Assembly (NCBI RefSeq): GCF_000004075.3
Contig: NC_026660.2
Location: 17,565,837-17,629,836, forward strand
Direction of reading: 5' to 3'
DNA: 64,000 nucleotides
DNA from: Cucumis sativus
Taxonomy: Eukaryota; Streptophyta; Magnoliopsida; Cucurbitales; Cucurbitaceae
Below the pieces are notes generated by a model. It saw only the letters and a list, made by a program, of their open reading frames with translations, did not search any database and had not been told where the DNA came from. Below are positions 23,021-34,534 of the stretch, one piece after another; positions within the stretch are counted from its first letter, which is position 1; each line of letters starts with the position of its first letter. A program made the translations under genes and the position numbers.

Positions 23021-23371
23021 CTACGGAGGAGCTCCGGTACCGGTAGCAGTGGAGAACGATAGACGAAAGAATGATATAATAAAACACTTTATGGAGTGAT
23101 ACATCATTGTCTTCACTAACTTTCTCTGCTTTGGAATCACAGAAATCATTTTTCTACACCCACCTTTGTATCCCATCGTCATTTGAACCGCAGGGTTCGA
23201 CGCTTCCGCCACCGTCCCCTCCACCATATCCACCTTCAAGTTCAATGGAAATTTTTTACCGTCTACCGCGATGGCACCCACGGTCGGAATCTGGGGAATT
23301 TTGTGGATGATGGGTTGGGATTCAAGAAGTAGAGAAACACGACTGTGTTCCGGTGAGATTCTGGATCCCAT
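23021..23371 (-). CDS. Hypothetical protein or gene fragment
   Basis: An open frame starts at ATG 23371 (MGSRISPEHSRVSLLLESQP...), directly after an 18-base A-run on this strand. The first 68 residues have normal protein-like composition and higher GC than the surroundings. After 'GYK' a GT donor-like site (gtgggtg) occurs, and the remaining translation is low in quality. It may therefore be one exon of a small gene, a retro-copied fragment, or chance. I do not recognise the family. Confidence 0.25.
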   Translation of the reverse strand: MGSRISPEHSRVSLLLESQPIIHKIPQIPTVGAIAVDGKKFPLNLKVDMVEGTVAEASNPAVQMTMGYKGGCRKMISVIPKQRKLVKTMMYHSIKCFIISFFRLSFSTATGTGAPP

Positions 23372-23419
23372 TTTTTTTTTTTTTTTTTGAGTAGTTTTCA
23401 GCTTTGTTAGTACAATCAC

Positions 23420-24429
23420 AAAATAATTCTGTTGATGTGTTCTTATTGATAATTAGTGTTGTGAAATTCCAATGTGGAAGCTGATAAGTAATTTCCTTCA
23501 GCCATTTTTTCTTCTCATTTTTTTTTTTTTCAAAATCAAAATTAAATTTATTTTGTTTACACTCAAAATTAAACGAATCGTTTTGCACCGCATCTCAAAG
23601 TTAACAGTTCTCATTTTATTTCTATTGTTTATTACATGATTCCGGATCCCAAAATTAATGGATTTTTTTAACAGATGATTAAATTTGATTAATATGAAAA
23701 GGAAAAAGAAACAAGTAGCTAGTTGTTTTTTTGTTCTTGAATTATAATTTTCGCAAAAAGTATTCTTACTTTTTGACACCTCCAAATTATATTAACTATT
23801 ACTTGAAATTTAATTGATTTCATCTCAACTTGTATTTATCTTCGAAAAAGAAAAGTTATTCATCTAAAAATTTAAAAATTAACCTTTCTATTACAACAAA
23901 AACTATTTTTGTTTCTCATTGAACTCAGAGTTTCAATTTGGTAGATTGTATTTTACTTTTACTTCCTCCAATTTTGCTAGCCACCACTAGGATAACTACT
24001 CTCATAGTTATTTCCTCTAGCCACTTCTTAACTTTCCATTATGAAACAAATGAAAAGTAAAACCTTTTCCCATGTGTCCTTGTGGGTCTTGAGTCTTGAC
24101 CTAATGTATATTTGTCGCTAGTGAACCATTTATTTTTGTTATGATTCCTACTTAACACCAATTTAAGGTTTAAGTTTTCATGGGTAATTAAAGCTAAAGT
24201 TATAGCATGAGAAAATAGGGTAGTTTTTTTATTTGAACTTTTTACTTTTATTAAAAAGAAAAAACAAAATGTCAAAATTCTTAGACAAGAAAAAGGTTGA
24301 CATTTATAATTACAACCACCGTTAGCAATGATGCCAAAATAATAAATCAAAAGGAAAATATATCAAACAACTTAATTTCTTCTCACACCATTTAAATTTC
24401 AGTTAAGTTTCAATTGAAAACAAGTGGCC
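23420..24429. other. Intergenic, no gene seen
   Basis: AT-rich with T-runs. No exon, RNA gene or clear repeat recognised. Confidence 0.45.
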
Positions 24430-24620
24430 CAATAATTGATGGACCCATATAACTCTATTCTTTAAATTGTAAAAATAGCAAATATAAAAACGAATAGTCC
24501 TCTAATAATTTTTTTTATAGTTATGTGATAGCCCTTTGATATATCTAATTACTTGTCATATTTGCAATATGCAAAAAGAGGTTTTATGAATTGGTTTTTT
24601 TGTCATCTAATGCAATTTCC
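24430..24620 (+). repeat. Dispersed repeat, copy 2
   Basis: Diverged partner of 5265-5470 (see that entry). It shares at least five ordered blocks, including 'tgatagccct' and 'caatatgcaaaaa'. Confidence 0.65.
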
Positions 24621-25292
24621 TTTTAAAAAATCTGCCACATCCAAAAATTTTATACTAAATGAGTAATAATGTACATACATACTCATTACTATAACCTCTT
24701 TTATTAGAATAATGAGGCCAAAACGTATAAAAAGATAAATCAAAATCCGTAACTTATATTGTAAATTCATAAGCATTAAGAAATACATCTTACATAAGCA
24801 TTATGCATGTTTTACACTATTTCCATGTCTTAACAGAATGATTTGAAAGGAAGAAACTAGTGAATTGCAAGGGACCTCTCGAGCAAAGGCTACGCAATGG
24901 AAACTCGTTTAGCGATTAACACATCTAGACGAAGAACCACATCATCACGTGTGCAAGATTCATTAGACGACAAGGATGGTAGATGAAGTTGATGTAACGT
25001 GACTAGACTTCTATCAAGGCTGACATGATTAGAAAAATATAAATTTTCCATAAAAAAGATGCCTATAAAAGAACTTCATCTCTATCAAGAAAGAGATTCT
25101 CCATGGGCATAAACGACCAAGATGTTTGAATAGACCGGTCAAACCCTAGAGAGAACGGTGAAAAGGACTAGCCTACCAACCATCTGTAAATGTTTTCTTC
25201 TTCTTCTTCTCCGACCATACTATAAGTGACAACTTGGAGTCTGAGTGATAAAGATTTCATTTTCCATTCCCCTAACTTGTAACGTTTTTCCT
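24621..25292. other. Intergenic, no gene seen
   Basis: No exon recognised. The GC-richer part at 24850-25200 may be transposon-derived but shows no diagnostic motif. Confidence 0.35.
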
Positions 25293-25640
25293 CGAATTTT
25301 CAAGACATTTGACATTATTTTAAGTTGGGTAGTTTCTTTCTAGGCTATAACATTGGCCATTTTTTCGACGATTAGGGACGAAACTAAAAAACTGAGTCTG
25401 AAGCATCACAATTTAGCTTTTGTGAGGAAAAACTATAATGTTACTCAAAATGAAACCACCCAGTAGTTAGATGTGAATTTTTAAGACCTTTGAGATTGTT
25501 CTAAGTTAAGTAGCTAGTTTCTTTCTAGGTTATAGGATTGGCTCGTTTTTCATCGTTTTCGAACGAAACTTAAAAAGTGAGTTTGGGGCATCGTTGTTTG
25601 GCTTTTGTGGACAAAAAACTTTAATATTACTCGAAATGTG
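25293..25640 (+). repeat. Diverged tandem duplication, unit about 180 bp
   Basis: Two collinear copies (about 25293-25445 and 25473-25640). They share 'tagtttctttctaggttata' type text, 'gacgaaact.aaaaa.tgag', 'tttggcttttgtg' and 'taat.ttactc.aaatg'. Divergence is about 20 percent by eye, so this is an old duplication. Confidence 0.75.
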
Positions 25641-25677
25641 TAAAAAAAAATGGATAACAAAACATAGTTGAATTGGT

Positions 25678-25892
25678 TATTAGAAAAATGGACATTTTTA
25701 AATATAATAAAATAAACTTTACATATTATAGCAAAATTTTAAATTCTATCAATGATAGAAATTGTAGGTGTATATCATTGTCACTAATAGAAGCATGTGG
25801 TGTTTATCAATATCTATTGTTTGATAGAATCTGAAATTTTTGTATATATTGTAAATATTTTTGTCAAATTTGCTATTTTTAACAATTCTCCT
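25678..25892. mobile_element. MITE-like foldback element
   Basis: Imperfect inverted ends: the left part reads 'attatagcaaaattttaaat' before a central region, and the right part reverse-complements to 'aaaatagcaaatttgac...aaaaatttcagattctatc'. The centre has a perfect palindrome TTCTATCA-A-TGATAGAA (25744-25760). Repeats built from 'ctatca/tgatag' are frequent in cucurbit DNA as I know it. Non-coding. Confidence 0.5.
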
Positions 25893-26940
25893 TAAAAAAG
25901 TTTTAGATATTTAATTGAAACTAACTAAGTTCTACTAATTATAGACACTACTTTTAAAATTCAACTAAAAATAAATATCTTTCTTATGTAAGTTGTTTGA
26001 ATTTAAATTCATTTTTCATAACTGAAAATTTAAATTTGAAGAGAAATAAAGTCATTAGAAGCTATATTTTTCTAAAAAAAGAAATTATTAGAAGTTAGAA
26101 TTTATAGTTCATATATGTACAATTCAACTAATTAAGACATGGTTTTAGTCGATAGATTATATATTCAACTTTTGACAAAATTGTAATTAAAGTGTGGGTG
26201 GAAGGAATCAAACATCTAATTTCGAAGTTGATAGTACAAGTTTTATGTTAGTTTGAGTTGCGCTCGTGTTGACGTCAAAACTCATATATTGTGAGTAACT
26301 AAAGTTTTATATATTTGATTTGATAGGTTACAAGTTTGGATTAATTAGAGAAAAATGTTGTTTCTATTTAAAGTTTTTGATAAAACTATTTAAAATAAAT
26401 TTAAAAGTATTTCAAATGCTTTAATTTTTTTTCAAAATGATTTACTTTTAAAATTTAACACTTAAAAGTCAAGAAAGACATCGTTATTAACCTAACAATT
26501 TAATAGTTTATCGTATAGCATTGAAGTAATGTCAAATCATCCCGTTATCTTAAATCATTCCATTTAATGAAACTTAATTAGTATAGTATAATTAATTACA
26601 TGCCTTCATAATTGACCCAATGAAATTTCAAATATGGAGGAAACCTCATAACTTGATCAAAAGTTGGGACAAAAAAACTAAGGTTACACCCTTCACATTG
26701 ATTAGAAATTCTTTTAAACGTAATTATTATTATTATTATTTTGTTAAGTAAAGACATTTAGAAAATATCTTCCTTCTAATAAAACACCATATACATTTTG
26801 TTCATTTGAAATTATTCTTTTTCCTTAAATGAATTAACAATATTATTTATTATAACAGAGAGAATTTAGGGTTACATTTAAAAATTCTTACCAATAGTAT
26901 GGTTATAGAATCAAATATTTGTAGTCGAAGGTCAACAATA
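25893..26940. other. Intergenic spacer before tRNA-Met
   Basis: AT-rich with an (att)n run near 26720. Only the tRNA upstream sequence is of note: a 'caa' motif at about 26933, just before the tRNA, as in many plant tRNA genes. Confidence 0.45.
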
Positions 26941-27026
26941 GGGGTGGTGGCGCAGTTGGCTAGCGCGTAGGTCTCATAGCTTTAAGAGTAATCCTGAGGT
27001 CGAGAGTTCGAGCCTCTCTCACCCCA
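26941..27026 (+). tRNA. tRNA-Met (CAT), elongator, with 12-nt intron
   Basis: The acceptor stem GGGGTGG pairs with TCACCCC (G-T allowed), with discriminator A at 27026. The D arm is GCGC...GCGC and the T arm is GAGAG-TTCGAGC-CTCTC. The anticodon CAT is at 26975-26977 in loop CTCATA-A. The loop is interrupted by an intron at 26979-26990, directly after the base 3' of the anticodon, as known for plant elongator tRNA-Met genes. A run of T at 27030-27036 serves as the Pol III terminator. Confidence 0.97.
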
Positions 27027-27029
27027 TCA

Positions 27030-27036
27030 TTTTTTG
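27030..27036 (+). terminator. Pol III terminator of tRNA-Met
   Basis: T-run four bases downstream of the mature tRNA end. Confidence 0.7.
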
Positions 27037-27179
27037 TACTCTTCGTTTAGTCATCGTATCTCAGTCTAGCAACCACCCTGAATCCTAAATTAGGACTCAC
27101 ATGCTCACTTCTTAACACACATCTCTTGTTTCTAACTCTAATCCGGGATTTGATATTCGTCCAAAGAACGAAAAAATAA

Positions 27180-27356
27180 GCACTATAGCAAACTTTCGGC
27201 CCTCCATTTCTTCCTCGTTTTCATTGCTTTTTAAACTTCCCAAAAACCACCTCCCCCGGTGCCCCCATCCTTCAGTTCCCACCACCGGACCAGATGACAC
27301 ATTCTTCCTGAAACTCTCCCTCAAATTCCCCTTCATTTCTCCGGTGGCAGCTTCAG
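27180..27356 (+). other. Candidate non-coding first exon
   Basis: A CT-rich, GC-higher stretch of 5' UTR character ends at a good donor, CTTCAG|gtactc (27356/27357). No gene reads into it from the left. It may be the leader exon of the alpha-crystallin-type gene at 33941, which would place the whole Harbinger element in a 5' intron. This is inference; transcript data would settle it. Confidence 0.35.
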
Positions 27357-29094
27357 GTACTCTCAACTTCCTTGTGCGATTCTACGTCTTGGTTGCTTTC
27401 CTCGTCTTGTTTCTCCAAAGGCTTGAGAAATGAACTTCTTCCCACCTTCATTTGTTGTTTGCAGATTTTTCGTATTGCTGGACTTGGTGGAATTGATAAA
27501 TCCGTGTTTCCCCGTGTTCTTTTACTGTTACTTTTTTTTATTAGGTAACTGAATCTTCTTCTTCTTCTTCATCTTCATCGTCATCATCCTCTAATTTGAA
27601 AATTTTCCATCTGGTCGATGTCTTTGTTCTTGGTTGGTTTGGTTTGTAGAACCACCCCATGCTATCTTCTTTGATTTAGACTGTGTCTGTGTGGATTTAC
27701 AAACTTCATCTTTATCTTGTTTTTGGCTTTCGAACTTTCAATTTGTTAACCCTAAACTTGAATAGCCTTTGAAGTTAATGATTCTTGGCTATATTTGAAA
27801 ATTTATTCAAAGTAATTTTTAAATCACATGAAATTCGACCCCCAAACTTCCAAAATCATGTCACAGAAATGTCTACACCTATATATATATTTCTGTGTGC
27901 GCGCTATATCCCTGAGTGTTCTCCATCTACGATTATACTTAATAATCTAGCAACCCAATCAAATTGGTAAGTAAAGTGCCTATTAGTACTTAGATATAAC
28001 ATTTTCCAGCAAAAAAAAAAAGAAGCTACAACTGGTCATAAATCCTTTAAAAATGAAAAACTCAGCACGTGAAGGAATTAGTTTCATGACCAAATTCTAT
28101 TTGATGAATTTAACCTGCACTTAATGATTTGTTCTCAAGAATCAATATGATTACATACTTTGATTCTTTGGTTTTTAGGAGCTACAAGCGTAACAATTTT
28201 GCCATCATAGGAAGACTTTTATGCTCTAGATTCAATATTTGTGCAGAGTAACTGAAACATTTTTCTTATTCAAGAACTCACTCTCTTCCATTAAACTAGC
28301 CAACTATTTTTTTAACAGATATGTCTATGAGATCTTTCTGTTCTTCATAAGATGAGGAGGGTCCTGCCAAAGACAGCTTCTATATAATGTATAGCGATTC
28401 AGTATCATTTGATTGTTTTTACCTTTACGAAGTTCAGGTGTGATATTATTTTCTTGCCCCCCTCTGCTATCGTCCTTGGATTTGTTTTACTGATCTTTTG
28501 TTAAAAACATGATATTACACCTAGATATTCTTGTTTATCCCATCTTCAATTTTTTTATCCACATGATAACAAACTTGAAACGTTGATAGCGAAATTTGGG
28601 GTTTGAATGCCTCTTCATCTGTACTTGAGTTGCTTTATTACTGGAAGGTTTGAATTGCATTCATATTTTAAAGATTCAGGAAGATAAACATAATTATATT
28701 GATTATGTTTTTGAGGAATAAGTGAAAATGTCCTTGCATTAAGTTCATTCTCTTTGGCTTGGTTTGTCAAACAGCCACTCGGCCCACACGATTGTTGTTT
28801 TTAATAGTTTACTGCTTAGCCATTGGGATATAGCGTAATGGTATCAGCAGACTTATAGCATGGTTGAGCCCATTTCCATGATGTATTCTGTGGTTCAGTT
28901 TTGGTTTTCAGTTTATGTTTTCTACTAGCATGCATTATCATGAAAAGATACTTCTCTATGCTTACAGAAGCATGAAGAACTTTAGAAAATGTTAGGAACA
29001 ATTATGATTCTTTTAGGTTAGCCATTTAAGAAAATCTTGTTGAACTTCAAATATCTTGTTGTAATCTTGATTTGCCTCTGCAAAAGAAGTTTTA
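27357..29094. other. Intron or intergenic, no gene seen
   Basis: T-rich with intron-like texture. Includes a (ctt)n run near 27553. No coding exon recognised. Confidence 0.4.
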
Positions 29095-30946
29095 GGGGCT
29101 ATTTGGCCCACGGAAAGGAAAGTAAAGAAAAGGAAAAAAATTCTCCCTCGTTTTCCCTTCATATTCCTTCTCTCTTATTTCCTAACTCATCTCAACCCCC
29201 TATATTCCTTCTCTTTCTTCACACTTAACCCTTCTCATTCCTTCTTCCTCTTCTCTTTCCTTTTCTCCTTTTCACCCTATCTCTTCTTCATCCGGCCACC
29301 TCCATTCCCTCTCCATTTTCTTTACTGTTTGTTAGTTGTATCTCTCCATTTTTTTTCTGTTTTCCTCACTTATTTCTTCACAGAGTCCCCTTTGGCCGTC
29401 GATCCACTATGAATCTCAAATCCTAAACCCTTTTGGCCGCCAATCTCCTTCATCTTAACCCCCTTCGGCCACGAACTTTCACTATCCACCATTCAAGGGT
29501 ACATATTCCATCATTTATCTTCCTCCTTTTTTTAGTACCATTTCGATACTGATTTCTCTTCTCTTTTGGTCTCCACCTTCCACCATTGGTATGACTTTCG
29601 TCGAATGGCCCCATTTCAAAAATGTTTGGGACCTCCGTACCCTTCATGTGGGTTGGTTTTTGGTTGACCGACTATTTTGGTTCCATTCATGGCTTGTCTT
29701 CTAAACTTGCCGCTTGGATCTATTACTCATCTTCCGTCTTCCCCTTGCCGCTCGGGTCACGCCATTGCCGCTTCGATTCCCCTCTTACGATGAGTAACAG
29801 ATACTACTTCGGTTGTGGCCTCTGTGGTTCCAAGCAAGGTAGGGATTGAGGTAACGATTTCTTCCTTCTTTCTAAATGCCGATGATGAGGAAATGGAAAT
29901 TGATTCATGTTTGATTTCGGATTCGTTGTTACTTCTGTCTTATTAATGTGTCTGTTAACCGATTGTTCCATTTTTTTAAACTTAGTTTGAAAAAAAAAAT
30001 GCGCATGTTGAATGAAACTTCCTTTAGATGTGTTGTTGAACTTCTCGGTGCTCTGTCATAGACAAATAGCTGTGTTTTTTTTTCATTTAGTTGCATATGT
30101 TTCCTTCATTCGACCTGTTGAAGTACGACGAGTTTCTGTTACCATATTTTTTCATCTGTTGAAGGAGGTTGAACTTCTCAACTTGTTGTATTTTCTGTTT
30201 GTGTGCATTATATATATACATCCCATGTTTAATTTTTTGTTGTTAAAGACCAATCTCATGTCCTGTACTATGCTTTGATGGTCACATATGCCTACTGTTT
30301 TCTTCTTCTTGCTCTCTGACCTATTTTGTCTCTCTTTGACCATAATACTGATTCATTTGTGTTGTCTACTCCATTTATGACATTAACAATAGCTGTACTT
30401 ATTTGGTATGGTCTTTAATGGAGCATTGACTTGTGATTTTTACTCCTCCATACACACCTTGTGTGTAGTTGGCATGTGCGGTATCGTGTTTTCCCTTTTG
30501 CATATTCATGTCACAACATTTGATCGCCGTGCTACATTCCACTTCTTAACTTGTGTTTGACTTTGTGTGCGTGTCATGCCTTTCATATCACCGCATTTGA
30601 TGACATTTTGTACGTGACGATTATTTCACATACGTATGAAGTTTGATTTTCTGATATTGAACGAACTTCCTTCCTCTAAGGCACAAAAAAAGAAGAAAAA
30701 CTTTCGGTATATATTTTTGTTTATATTTTTTGGGTGCATGTAACTTTAACAGTTTGTTATTTGTCATACCTACATAATGGTAGGTCTAAAGTCAAAGGTA
30801 TACGTCCACGTCCTTTTCCATATTTTGGTTTATAGCTTCTTACCATTCCCTTCACCGTTAGCAGGTTCTCCCTTCATAGTAGCTAAAAATTGGATCCAAA
30901 CGAAATCGTCGTCGTTGTCTTTTCCTTCGCAATCACCCAACGACAG

Positions 30947-32218
30947 ATGCTAATGATATTGGAGGCACTGTTGAATGACGACAAGAGGATAACTCAAATA
31001 CTAGCCGACACTAGAAATAGGATTAGGCACCTAGCGTACTTTCGAATATAATGATACACGCGTCTGACCTTGTGTGTCAGCAAAGTACGTGGATGGACAG
31101 ACGATGTTTCACAATTTTGTGTCATCTACTACGAACAAGGGCCGGTTTAGAATTGACGGAAGTCGTCGACGTTGAGGAGATGGTCGCTATCTTCCTTCAT
31201 GTGCTGGCGCACGATGTGAAGAACCGCCAGATTCAAAGGAAGTTCGTACGGTCCGATGAGACAGTCTCACGACATTTCAACATTGTCTTGATGGTCATGC
31301 TTCGTCTGCATGACGAGTTATTGGCTCAACCACAGCCTATGACGAGCACATGCACAAATGTGAGGTGGCGGTCTTTTGAGGTTAGGGCTAAAATAACTTA
31401 CGGTTTTTTTTTACTTGGAACTTATCCAAACTCTAAATCGTCGTTCGATATTCGCTGCAGAATTTCCTAGGGGCATTAGACGGCACATACATCAAAGTTA
31501 ACGTGTCCGCAGCTGATTGACCAAGGTATCAAACCCCAAAGGGCGAAGTGGCAACGAATGTCCTTGGTGTTTGTGATACAAAGGGGGACTTTGTTTTCGT
31601 CTTAGTCGGCTAGGAAGGATTCGTTGCGGACTCGCATATCCTACGAAATGCAATTTCCCGACTTAATGATCTGAAGGTTCCAAAAGGTGAGATCATATGT
31701 TTCCACTAACCCACGCTAAATAAGTTTGAAATCTGTTTTTTTCCTTTAATTAACGGCTCAACACTATGCAACCTCATATCTCCAGGGTTTTACTACTTGT
31801 GTGACGTGGGATACCCAAAGGCAGAGGGTTTTCTGGCGCCATATACAGGGCAAAAATATCATCTATAAGAGTGACGTGGTGTCGGGAATGCTCCAACAAC
31901 ACCGAAGGAGTTCTTCAACATGAAACATTCTTCTGCACCAAATGTCATTGAAAGAGCATTCGGGTTGTTGAAGGGTCGATGGGCAATACTACGAGGAAAT
32001 TCCCACTACTTGGTTCAAGTCTAATGTCGAACTATTATGGCTTGTCTCCTCCATAATTTAATAAATCAGGAGATGGCGAACGCTAACATATTGGATGACA
32101 AAGACGAGGGTGACTCAACACATGCAACTTCTAGTGGTGACGAAATCAACTACATTGAGGTCTCAAACAAATGGACTCAATGGAGGGATGTCCTTGCAGA
32201 GTTGATGTTCAACGAATG
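30947..32218 (+). pseudogene. Harbinger DDE transposase (ALP1-like nuclease), broken
   Basis: The N-terminal helical region is readable around 30947-31330 in two frames. A nuclease core follows with the first catalytic Asp in GALDGTYIKV (about 31458), the second in FVADSHILRNA (about 31620) and the Glu in NVIERAFGLLKGRW (about 31943-31984). The end ...RDVLAELMFNE lies before TGA at 32217. Multiple stops and frameshifts, and a possible remaining intron near 31690-31790. This family also gave rise to plant ALP1-type domesticated proteins, but this copy is dead. Confidence 0.8.
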
Positions 32219-32219
32219 A

Positions 32220-32762
32220 CAGTTGTGTAACGACGAGTTGTTGTACGTCTTTGGGAAAAACCCTGCGACAAGGGCCCATGCAGAGACGTTTGCGGACATT
32301 GGGTCTAACGTGCCAGGACCCAACGTCGGTGTCTCCACGAAGGATGGTCTCGAGACGGAGTTCCCAGCTATGTGCAGTTCGAGGATGAACCTCTTGTCGG
32401 ACGACATGATGATCGGACGATCTGATAGGTCCAGCGACTGTAGGTTGGGTTTTAGCGGTCAAAAAAGAAAGTGCGACATGCAGACGCTCAAGACTTACGA
32501 CCATATTTGGGATGCTATGGACACTGCGAATGATCAACTTAGGGCCATTGCAGAAAGGCCAAATAGAGGTAGCCAGAAAGAAGACACAATGATGCAGGAG
32601 GTCATGATGCATATGTAGTCTATTCCGGACCTTAGTATGGAGGACATCGGTAAATGCGTGATGATAGTGACGGAGAAGGTGTCGCTAATGAAAAACTTCA
32701 TCAGGATGCCCGATCCGATGAAGGTCGCATACTGTAGGGTCCTCCTTCGCTATAACCCATGA
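32220..32762 (+). pseudogene. Harbinger Myb/SANT-type companion protein, C-terminal part
   Basis: Begins ...LYVFGKNPATRAHAETFADI, which matches the linker and C-terminal part of plant 'Myb/SANT-like DNA-binding domain' proteins that accompany Harbinger transposases. The N-terminal Myb/SANT domain is absent. There is an in-frame TAG at 32616-32618, then further readable sequence to 32762. A fragment only. Confidence 0.65.
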
Positions 32763-33276
32763 CTATGGTGTTTTATTTCCTTCACAAGATAATTTTTTAT
32801 CTTCATCGGATTCATGTTTTTGTTTTCCTAATTTGCATTACCCGTTTATACGTTGTAATGGACATTAACTATTTATCATAGTTTCTTTTTCAATATTGCA
32901 TGATGAGTAATCAATTAATTTATGGAGAGGTCAGCAAACGTATAGTATTGGACGGTTGAAAATGTCATTGTTCTCTGAATAGGTAATGACATGTGATTTA
33001 CGATAGAAATGTCACTTTTGTACAAAAATTCAATTTGTACAAAAGAACGGAAATTGAAATTTTCAATTTGAACAAAAAAACAAAAAATGGAAAAACTTGA
33101 AAAAAAAAATTTGGGTCATAATTTTTCCCACATAATCCTTCTCCAAACAAAGATTAGAAAAAATCCTACTTAATTTTGCCCCAAATAAGGTTTATAATAA
33201 TTCTTTCCTTTTCATAATCTTCCTTTTCTTTATTCCTTTCCCCCATATTTCTTTCCTTCCCCGAAACACCCCGTTA

Positions 33277-33940
33277 GATGTTTTAAGGGGAAGTATGTCC
33301 CTCTGGAAATTAGTTTATAGCCAAATACCTTTACCTGGTTTATTAGGTAATGTATTCTTTTTAAGGTAAAAATGTAACAGGAAAGGGATATTAGCGGAAG
33401 TGGGAGCACCCCACATACCTAAGAAACGGAGACACACAATATGCATGCTCACACAAGTTAAGGAAGCACGGCAGCCTTCTAGCAAATCAGGTTGCCTTAA
33501 ATTCAGAAATATATTCACTACTTTTATGATTTTTTTTCCTTCAATGACGATGGAGAGGGAACAGATATATAAGGGCAACCATTTTAATGTGTTTTAGTAC
33601 TGTCATAAAGGTGGATTTAGTACTGAGTACATTGTACCTTTGTATTTAGGATGAATACATTTTTATAAATAACAGAATTTAAGTATCGTTGCCGTATTTT
33701 GTTTATAAGTTAGAAAAGGCTTATATACATTAGTTTTCTGTCAATTATTGCAATTTCTGCATATATTTTTTATACTACATTCTTTGATATTTTTGAAATT
33801 TCACACATTTATACAAAGGTTTCGTTGATCATCATGGACCAAATGCCAAAGTTCTTGTATCCCTGCTAAGATCTATCCTCCTCATTAGCAGGTGAGTTGA
33901 AAACATCAGACAAATACTCTAGAAAGTGCCGTAAGTTGGC
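33277..33940 (+). other. Upstream region of the alpha-crystallin-type gene
   Basis: Probable intron or promoter. A splice-like segment at 33821-33891 ends ATTAGCAG|gtgagt and could be a second leader exon. An in-frame TAA nine bases before the start codon (taagttggcATG) shows the CDS does not continue upstream without splicing. Confidence 0.4.
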
Positions 33941-34534
33941 ATGGAAGGCAATGGTGATCAGACGATGCTGAAGCCATCAGTTATTTTAACTGGAACAGCC
34001 AAGGAAGGTAGTTCTGGCCCTCCTATTGGTCTTGTTGATATTGGCGTGAGTGAAGGTGCATACCTCTTTCGTGTTGCATTGCCTGGCGTGCGAAAAGATC
34101 GAAGTAAGCCTTTGTGTTCGCCTTATTTTTCTATCAATCTAGCATCTGCATAGATTTAATAATCCTGCTTGTTCCTATGAAAAACTAATTCTGGGACCAA
34201 TCCATTATACCACGTGTTTGCTTATTCAAGAGATAACCAATTGGACAAATCTTCAGGTAAGGTAAAATTTGAGATCAAAAGCGATGGTAAGGTTCAGATC
34301 GAAGGAGTGATGTCAGGTCCAGGTTTCTTAAAAGAATCATCAGCTATGTACCAGATGAAAGTCCAGCAACTTTGTCCACCAGGACCTTTTACGGTTTCTT
34401 TTAAGCTGCCTGGTCCGGTTGATCCACGGTTGTCTTCGCCTAGTTTCCGGCCTGATGGCATTTTGGAAGTGGTGGTTATGAAGTCCAGAGCACAACCTAC
34501 AGTGGCTGATTCCCAACCACCACTGGGAGTATAA
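33941..34534 (+). CDS. Alpha-crystallin (Hsp20-like) domain protein, IDM2/IDM3-like, short
   Basis: Two exons, 33941-34103 and 34257-34534 (GT-AG, A|GT giving Ser), encode 146 aa. It contains GTAKEGSSGPPIGLVDIGVS, EGAYLFRVALPGVRKD, MKVQQLCPPGPFTVSFKLPG and RPDGILEVVV, the conserved pattern of the C-terminal ACD of IDM2/IDM3. Those nuclear chaperone-like proteins promote active DNA demethylation with the IDM1 acetyltransferase in Arabidopsis. The Arabidopsis proteins are longer (about 350-460 aa as I remember), so this gene encodes only the C-terminal domain or lacks upstream coding exons. A Harbinger element ends 667 bp upstream. Domain assignment is good; whether the gene is intact is uncertain. 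Confidence 0.75.

Larger units (their letters stand above)
29095..33273 (+). mobile_element. PIF/Harbinger DNA transposon, decayed
   Basis: The left end GGGGCTATTTGG and the reverse complement of the right end CGGGGTGTTTCGG are imperfect terminal inverted repeats with GGAAAGGAAAG-type subterminal sequence on both sides. TTA occurs outside each end (29092-29094 and 33274-33276), the 3-bp target duplication typical of PIF/Harbinger. Inside are two same-strand broken ORFs, a DDE transposase and a Myb/SANT-type companion protein, as in autonomous members. Length 4179 bp. Confidence 0.85.

Noticed and set aside
27224..27433. Short plus-strand frame near 27.3 kb as a protein gene
   Set aside because: No ATG at its start and a good splice donor lies inside it; better explained as an untranslated leader exon.
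31051..32218. Domesticated ALP1-type nuclease gene
   Set aside because: Stops and frameshifts interrupt the catalytic core and it lies between Harbinger ends, so it is a dead transposase.
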